From NCBI RefSeq assembly GCF_019925205.1, contig NC_083566.1:20956001-21020000 (forward strand): DNA of 64,000 bases, given 5' to 3'. Positions within the stretch are counted from its first letter, which is position 1; each line of letters opens with the position of its first letter. The notes under the pieces are model-generated. The model was not told the origin of the DNA and searched no databases. It was given only the letters and a program-made list of their open reading frames with translations. A program made the position numbers and the translations under genes. Source of the DNA: Metopolophium dirhodum. Its lineage: Eukaryota; Arthropoda; Insecta; Hemiptera; Aphididae. Below are positions 57,240 through 64,000 of the stretch, in pieces.

Positions 57240-59735
57240 ACATTTTTTGGATTCTGAGCGAAGCGATGAATGTATCTATTGATTTTACAATGATGTGTTT
57301 TTTTTAAAATTTTTTTTTGTGTCGGTCATCATCTTTTAGGACAATAAAAGTGCTTGGATTTTCTTCAACAGTAACTTTTCTGATAGGAAAGTTAATCTAG
57401 TTGGTACTTTGGGGGGTCAAAAGTAAACATTTCCCAGTAGTTTTCAAAAGCGACGTGAAAAACAAAAGAAAAATTAAAGAAAAACGGGAATTTTTACGCT
57501 AAATCTGTTTGAAAATTTGGTTTTTGGAGCAACTCTAAAACAAATGACCGTAGACATGAAATTTTGACTGAATGTTTATATTAGCATTTTCTATACACCA
57601 TAACATTTTCCAAATATTTATTTATTTATTTTGAGCTGTCAACGGACATTTTCAGTTTCCATTTTTTTTCTATAAATATCAATAAAATTTTATCTGTTGG
57701 GTGAAAAAGCTTGAAAATTTAATAGAAGGCTCCTAGGTGATTGCTTCAAAGGCAGATGAAAAAAATTAAAAATCCTTGGTCACAGTTTTTATTTATAAGC
57801 ATTTAAAGTTCAAATCTTGACAAAATACGGAAAAATTACGAAAATTAGCAAATTATTTTCTTTTTAAATCTAAGATTTGATAATGTAATACAAGATTGTC
57901 CATAAGTTTGTCTACCTTTATCAAGAAAAAAAAAATATCTACAAGAAAGTCAAATTAAATTTTTATGAGCGTTGGAAATTCATATTTTTACTACATTTGA
58001 TATTCACTCGATTTCTCGTGTAACGATTTTCTTATTTTGTTGTAATTAAAAAACGTATGACGGTAGATACTTGGAAATTTCACTGTATTATATTGTGTTT
58101 GTATTAGCATTTTTTATACACGATAAAATGTTGAAAATAATTTGACTCTTTTTGAGCTGTTTACGGACATTGACAGTTTTCAATTTTTTTAGTTTTTTTT
58201 TCTATAAATATCAATAAAATTTTATTTGTTGGGTAAAAAAAGCGTAAAAATTTAATATAAGGCTCCTGATATATTGTTCTAATAGCAGTCGAAAAATATT
58301 AAAAATACATAGGCACAATTTTTTTTTATAAGCATTTAAAGTTCAAATGTTGACAAAATGTATCAAATTTATAATTTAATAATTATTTTGAAGTTAAAAA
58401 TTTATAAAATATTCAAAGGAAAAACAGGTTTGGTTTTTGACAAAATTGATTTTGGTTGTTGGTGTAACTCTTAAACAAATGACCGTTGATACATGCAATT
58501 TTGACTGAATGTTTATTTTAGCATTTTCTATACACCATAATATTTTAAAAATATTTTGACTTATTTTTAGCTGTTTATGGACATTTTCAGTTTTCAATTT
58601 CTTTAGTTTCTTATTCTGATATATTGTTACAATAGCAGTTGAAAAATATTAAAAATACATGGACACAATTTTTTATAAGCACTTAAAGTACAAATGTTGA
58701 CAAAATGTATCAAATTTATAATTTAATAATTATTTTGAAGTTAAAAATTTATAAAATGTTCAACTTTTATAGCTAAGGATTGAAAATTGAAAACAAGGCT
58801 CCACGTAAATAGGTCATATATAAATTACTTTATTCACAACAATATCATCAAATATACTTGGTAAATGGTAATATAATAGACTGACTGACCGTTTTCGCTC
58901 AGAATCGTTTTTCTTAAACAATGATATTATATCATTGAATTCAAATTTAACACCATCCATTACAGTGACCCACTTGTAACCTACAAGCACTACTGTACTG
59001 TACAGCAGAGCGACATCCACTTACCCACCTTTTTTTTTGATAAAAGTATACAAACTTATGAGGAATCTTGTATAGTGGTATACTTGTATTAAATTTTCAA
59101 ATCTTAGATTAAAAAAGAAATTTTATATGAATACCTAACTCAAAATAATTTGAACATTTTCGTCAATTTTACGTATTTTGTTAAAATTTTATCTTTAAAT
59201 GGTTATAAAAAAAATTTGTGACTCCACAAATTCGCTAAACTAGACCGGTTTAAAATTATCCTAAAATATGTAAACGATATCATAAATGGTATATATATAT
59301 GGTCCAAACATCCCGATGCATTATTTTTCACACCGGTTCAATCTATCGAATTTGTAGTATCATAGATTATAAATACTAGTATTTATGGACTATGGTAGTA
59401 TGTATTTTTAATTTTTTTCTAATGTCATTGTTATAATATATTAAGAGCCTTGTATTAAATTTTCAAGCTTTTTTACCCAACGAATAAAATGTTATTGACA
59501 TTCAAAGAAAATAAATTAGAAACTGAAAATATCAGTAAGGAGTTCAAAATAAATCAATATTTTTGAAAATTTTGTCAAAAACCGATTTTGCGTAAAAATG
59601 CATGGTTTTCCTAAATTGTTTTTATTTTTCTCAGCGCTTTTGAAAACTTTTGGGAATATGGGATTTTGACCTCCCCAACTATATTCACTTTCCCATCAAA
59701 CAAAAGATACTGAAGTTGAAAATCGAAGCATTATT
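57240..59735. repeat. Large degenerate foldback repeat with internal tandem units
   Basis: Inverted arms of about 700 bp (57,300-57,990 against 59,036-59,720) pair imperfectly. Matching blocks include TAGGAAAGTTAATCTAGTTGG with the complement of CCAACTATATTCACTTTCCC, and AACACATTT-poor T/A-rich sequence further in. Between and within them about three tandem units recur (near 57,535, 58,035 and 58,430), with shared lines AAACAAATGACCGT, TGACTGAATGTTTAT, GCATTTTCTATACACCATAA and TAAGCATTTAAAGTTCAAAT. The outer end GGATTCTGAGCGAAGCGATGAA has relatives near 50,590 and 58,900, so this belongs to a dispersed family. No coding sequence. Confidence 0.75.
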
Positions 59736-59768
59736 ACGACTACTTATCATGTGACATGTACACAGACC

Positions 59769-59995
59769 CAGGGCCGGATTGGTATGTATCGGCCCATCGA
59801 AATTTACACTTCTAAGCGGCCCATTTACATATTCACTGGCTCAAAATTACGTCTAAAATTATTATTAGCTATTATAGGCGGCCAATCGTATTTAAAACAT
59901 GAATTTATTTTCACTCAATCACTCATACGACTGGCCCAAACTTTAAGCGGCCCACCGAGATTTTCTCGGTAGCTCGCCTAACCAATCCGGCCCTG
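59769..59995. mobile_element. hAT-type MITE, 227 bp, perfect 8-bp target duplication
   Basis: Begins CAGGGCCGGATTGG and ends CCAATCCGGCCCTG, a perfect 14-bp inverted repeat. It is flanked on both sides by CACAGACC (59,761-59,768 and 59,996-60,003). The interior contains GCGGCCCA motifs twice. It has no transposase and must depend on another hAT element. The small ORF covering it is a shadow of the insertion. Confidence 0.95.
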
Positions 59996-60003
59996 CACAG
60001 ACC

Positions 60004-60454
60004 CCAAAAAATGGGTTCTATGACTTATGGGTTATTTTCAATCAATACTTTTATTAAGTGGGCTGTAACGACATCCACTTACCCACTTTTTTTAATGTTT
60101 GGAATCACTACATGGTGGGGGGGTGAACTGTTTTCACAAGGCTTACCATGATGCAGCATCGTTTATTGAAATGTTAAAAATTACAATATTTATGGTAAAC
60201 ACGACAGTACGACACACGGCTAGTCGCTAGTGGTTACTGCGGACCAGAGGTAAGAGGCTGTGGATGCTTCTATGCTAGTAGGTACATAAATACATAATAA
60301 TAATATGTCATAAATCATAATATGCGTCAAGCGGCATGTGCAGATACTCCACTGACTCCAATACTCCATAGGCTGACTCCGGTGGCGCACAAAATGTTCC
60401 AATGTTAATATTGTTATGTTTTGTTTTTTTCTGTAGACAAAAGTATAAATCAGA
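60004..60454. other. AT-rich intergenic DNA, nothing recognised
   Basis: Contains a G-run near 60,117 and a fragment repeating CATCCACTTACCCAC, also seen near 59,015. This suggests another scattered repeat. No gene. Confidence 0.5.
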
Positions 60455-60675
60455 ATATTTTTCTAAGTATTTTGATAGGTACATAAAAATCGAGTTTAGG
60501 ACGAGTAGTTTATGAGTTATAAGTATTATTTAAAGTTTAGATGGGCGGAGTAGTGGAAAATGCGGGGTATGGGGGGTACCACTCCACTCCGCCCATCTAA
60601 ACTTTAATTACTTATAACTCATAAGCTACTCGTCCTAAATTCGATTTTTATGTATCAAAATATTTAGAAAAATAT
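60455..60675. repeat. Long hairpin (inverted repeat arms ~100 bp, ~22-bp loop)
   Basis: Arms 60,455-60,556 and 60,579-60,675 are near-perfect inverted copies (ATTTTTCTAAGTATTTTGATA, AATCGAGTTTAGGACGAGTAG, TTTATGAGTTATAAG, AAGTTTAGATGGGCGGAGTA). The loop is G-rich (GGAAAATGCGGGGTATGGGGGG). A transcript would fold into a duplex of about 100 bp. It could be a palindromic MITE; no clear target duplication is seen. Confidence 0.93.
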
Positions 60676-61298
60676 GCTGCTTTGGAATATGAAATTAAAA
60701 CTCTATGCTGTCGTTCAAAAAAGTAAAAAAACTTATAGAAAATATAAGAAAATTATAAGGATAAAAAAAAATTTAAAAATATAATTTTTTAATAAAAACG
60801 TTGTTTTTTAACAACTTGAAACTATGTAAAAAAATATTTTCAAAAATATCAAAACTTTTTGAGATAATGAGTGTTTTACGCTTAATGAATCACCATGTAT
60901 TCAATCAACGACCAATGGTCACACTGTCGCTTTTCCCGCTCTTTCTTGGAGTTTTACAATTGATATAATTGTGTAAATAATATTTTAACATCGTTATTCG
61001 TTATCACGTGAACCGCTTTTTCTCGTGTACTGTTGTGTAGTAAATACTAAATACACTCAATAGTCCTAATATTATAGTTGTATTCTCTTTATTAATTTAT
61101 TTATCGTTGGTCTTATACAAAAAATTGAACATTACGGATTACGATGTATAACACTAGTACTAACTGGTTATTGCCGCCCAAATTGACGTTTTTTCTGAGA
61201 ACGATCTGAAATCACGGTCTTCTTCTGTTGCGCTTGTATAAAAAAAAACACGACTTGGCACTCATCATACGTCCATACGCCCATACACCTAGCATAAA
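60676..61298 (+). promoter_or_regulatory. 5' flank of the NPAT-like gene
   Basis: About 620 bp upstream of the first ATG. It contains a CACGTG E-box at about 61,005-61,010 and a TATAAAAAAAAACACG stretch near 61,238 that could serve as a promoter element. The transcription start is not determinable from sequence alone. Confidence 0.35.
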
Positions 61299-63893
61299 AT
61301 GGAACCATTGATGCCATCTGAAGTCGCTCGTTTAGTGTATGGTGAGTATTTAGATTTTTAGATCACTAGTATTTCTAAGCCACATTCACATGACCACCAA
61401 TATTCATGGATTTGCTCATGTAAGTTGTATATGTTGACGCTGCAATGTACAAAGTGCTTCCTGTTTTGAATCATAAATTAAACTCTGGGCATAAAAATAT
61501 CTACATGAACATTTTAGCTACTCACCAAACATATCATATGATGCCGTACTAAAGACTTTAATTACAATATATTTTTAATTTTTTTATGTACTTAAATTTA
61601 AAATTCTTGATATTAGTAATAGTATTTATGGATAGGTACTAAAGATTTTTATATTAATGAATCATTTATCAATCAGGTTATCTAAAGAAAGAAAAAAATG
61701 AGGATGCTGCAGTGTGCTTTTTGAAATCATCTCCTCATTTGACTGAATGTTTTCAAATGTTTAAAGCTAATAGAAACTTTAATATTAAAGTAAATGGGTT
61801 TAATTTACATGACATATTCGACAATTTTGGAACCATGTGTACCATGAGTAAGTTATACATAATATTTGTTTTTCATCATTAAAAAATGTAGAATTTATAA
61901 AAATTATGAATTCATGAAACATTTATGAATATTTTTAATGAATTGATTTTAGTTGAAAAGCGAATACCTGAAACATGTGAATCAAAAACATTAATTGAGA
62001 AACTACAGTATTTGTTAGATACAAATCATATACCAACGAAAAAAGATAAATTTGTTGAGAAAAAACTAAATATGGTAGATAAATGTGTTGGTAATACAGT
62101 TAACACTAAAGATCAGAGTACACATACAACAATAAATATAGAAGCAAATAAAAGTATATCAGAAGAATTATTAGAAGTTCCATCTTTCACTGAGATAATT
62201 TCTAATAATATTTCTAAAACAAAAAAACCTGACACATTTAATGATGGAACCACTATAACTGACGAAAAAAGCTCAGTTACATTTTCTTCGCCCTGTTTAT
62301 CTTCAATGGCACAACTAGAAAATAATACAGGTACAATGACAATTTCCAAATTTGAAGAAAAAGAATCAAAAATATTTCAAATAAACAAACAAATTTGCAG
62401 TACTCCAGCAAAGAAAAATGAACAAACTAAAATAAATATTGAGTTGATACCACAATTTAGTCCAAAAAATAGTAATCTAAATTCTGGGTATGTATAAATA
62501 TTATAAATATCTTATTCTAGTTCTAGGTGATAATACATTTTTACTTCATTCTTAAAATCGATATCAATTTTCAACAAATAGTTTGCTACAGCTATATATC
62601 AGTTTTATGAAGGCGCAGATCCATAGGGCGGTGCTAGGGTACTTGACTTGTTATGTAAAACCACCTTGAATGTCTTTAAATAGCTAAAACTTCAGAACTA
62701 AGTTCGACCGGCAAATTCTGAATTCGCTATCATTTTCAGCATGTAAATACGTAAAATCCCAAACTTTGGAAGAATATAACTTCCAAAATAATGATTTCCA
62801 CAATTTATTTTTGCACCATCGTTCTTCATTTTATGAAATATGTATGTTTCAAAAAAAAAAAATGCAGGCGTAGCTAAAGTGAATGTATGCCATATTAAAT
62901 ATTGTTGTTTTTAAAGTTGAAATATTAACACATTCATTTTGAGGAATAAAAAAAAGTCTTACCATCAGTATATATGGAGTATACAGAATATGAGACCTTA
63001 ATTTAAGCACCCCCTATAAAAAAAATTGTTCCGCCACTGATTTTATATTTAGAAAAATAATAAGACTAAAGATAAACAGAGCAAACTTGGGTAAAATACT
63101 TTTTAAAATTATTTCAAATACATATTCCGAATGCTTAAAAAAAGTACTCAGAATATGTATTAGAATACTTTATGATAATAATATTCCTAAGTATTTGGAA
63201 TACTTCACAAAAAGTATTCCAAATATTTTTCGAATACTTTTTTTTAGTAGATTTAGATTTTAATAGCAAAAATATTATTTTTTCAATTTTGTGTTTATAA
63301 ATGAACATTATTATAACTTGATAATACATACCTATCTGGCTATCTATTAGTTATAAATTATATTCAAATTATAATATAGTTAATAAGAAAAAATGTATTC
63401 CGAATATCGTATTGAATACTTTCAAAAAAAAGTATTTAAAAAATATTTGGAATACTACCCAACTCTGATACAGAGTAATGAAATATGTCCTAACATCATT
63501 TTTCTAAACTTAAATTATTGTAACTTATAAACTAATTGTTGTATTCATAATTTTGTAAATGTAAACGTCTTAAACCTTATTTTTATAGTGATCAGACTGA
63601 AAACCAGCAAATACCAGAAGCGACATCACTTGACTCTATGCCGGGATTTTCTAAAGAAGATAAGATAAAGGATGGTTCAATTGTTATTGATACTGGTGAA
63701 TTAGTCGATACATTTTTAAATGATCAAAGCTTATTGGAAAAAATTGCCGATACTATAAATAAATCTTTTGACGCTCAAAAAGAAACTGACAATATACTAG
63801 AAAATAAAGTCTTGGATCCTCCTACACTTGAAAAAGCATTAGACTCTACTCAGTCTGATCCACAAATTAAAAACATACTGGATGAGTTTTTAG
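61299..63893 (+). CDS. NPAT: NPAT/mxc-like LisH-domain protein, 5' part (partial)
   Basis: Exons 61,299-61,341, 61,677-61,847, 61,953-62,487 and 63,589-63,893 join in one frame (43, 171, 535, 305 nt; donors GTGAGT, GTAAGT, GTATGT, GTAAGT). The gene continues beyond the window. The N-terminus (MPSEVARLVYGYLKKEKNED) is a LisH motif, followed by IKVNGFNLHDIFDNFGTM. This pattern matches NPAT, mxc in flies, the organiser of the histone locus body that activates histone genes in S phase. The middle is a low-complexity polar region. Exon 4 has acidic helical segments (LVDTFLNDQSLLEKIADTIN and DPQIKNILDEFLG). The identification rests on the LisH context and is the least certain of the host genes; another LisH protein is possible. 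A codon-5 ATG is an alternative start. Confidence 0.65.
62590..63037. repeat. Probable mobile-element insertion in intron 3 of the NPAT-like gene
   Basis: The intron holds GGCGCAGATCCATAGGGCGG near 62,612 and GCACCCCCTATAAAAAAAATTG followed by TTCCGCCACTG ending at 63,037. In reverse this last part reads CAGTGGCGGAA, a hAT-style end, and both ends carry GGGGTGC-like or GGCGGTGC-like sequence. A clean left end and target duplication were not found, so this is tentative. Confidence 0.4.
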
Positions 63894-64000
63894 GTAAGTT
63901 ATTCCCCAAAAAATATGTAAAAAAATGAATGAATAATGTATAAGCTATTAGGTCTTTAAATGTATTTAATAAATTATAATTCAGACAAGTTTATAGAAAT

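Noticed and set aside
58394..59020. Two minus-strand frames of 67-68 codons
   Set aside because: They fall in the foldback repeat and have no family resemblance.
63135..63329. 64-codon minus-strand frame in the NPAT-like intron
   Set aside because: Low-complexity AAGTATTC-type repeats account for it.
1..64000. tRNA, rRNA or other structured RNA genes
   Set aside because: No cloverleaf with matching A and B boxes or rRNA-like stretch was noticed; the only tRNA-related sequence is the Gypsy primer site. A covariance-model scan would settle this.

Overview
This window looks like eukaryotic, AT-rich, intron-containing DNA from an insect. It is most like a hemipteran such as an aphid, but that is an inference from the TACC-rich microsatellites, the dense hAT, Jockey and Polinton relics, and the three host genes; no species-level marker was seen. 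There is no bacterial operon structure, CRISPR array or RNA gene that I can support.

Left half (1-35,000): two very large satellite arms in opposite orientation (about 1-8,455 and 25,476-34,990) flank a composite of mobile elements. Both arms are built on a 555-bp higher-order repeat made of three related subunits (217, 185 and 153 bp). Against the left arm lies a block of Polinton/Maverick-type genes. Plus-strand: a BIR-domain protein, a small membrane protein and an unrecognised protein. Minus-strand: a DDE integrase with a chromodomain-like tail, a frameshifted unknown protein and a packaging ATPase cut off upstream of its Walker B motif. The ATPase ends abruptly in an older satellite fragment (12,867-13,850). 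Next come a decayed Jockey-type LINE split by a younger LINE, and a GC-rich Ty3/Gypsy element on the minus strand. That Gypsy element has one recognisable LTR, a tRNA-Asp-like primer site, a large gag-protease deletion and no 3' LTR.

Middle (35,000-52,170): about 17 kb without a supported host gene. It holds a 9.3-kb structure bounded by inverted repeats of about 0.5 kb, which contains two unrelated hAT elements. One is a remnant. The other (39,844-44,627) has matching terminal inverted repeats, a perfect 8-bp target duplication and a multi-exon transposase gene carrying nonsense codons. A short foldback sequence and a 0.5-kb dispersed direct duplication are also present.

Right part (52,171-64,000): ordinary host genes. 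These are a Tctex-type dynein light chain (three exons, complete), a neugrin-family mitochondrial protein (four exons, complete, minus strand), and the 5' part of a LisH-domain gene resembling NPAT/mxc that runs off the window. Between and inside them are small hAT-type MITEs, a 2.5-kb foldback repeat and a long hairpin near 60.5 kb.
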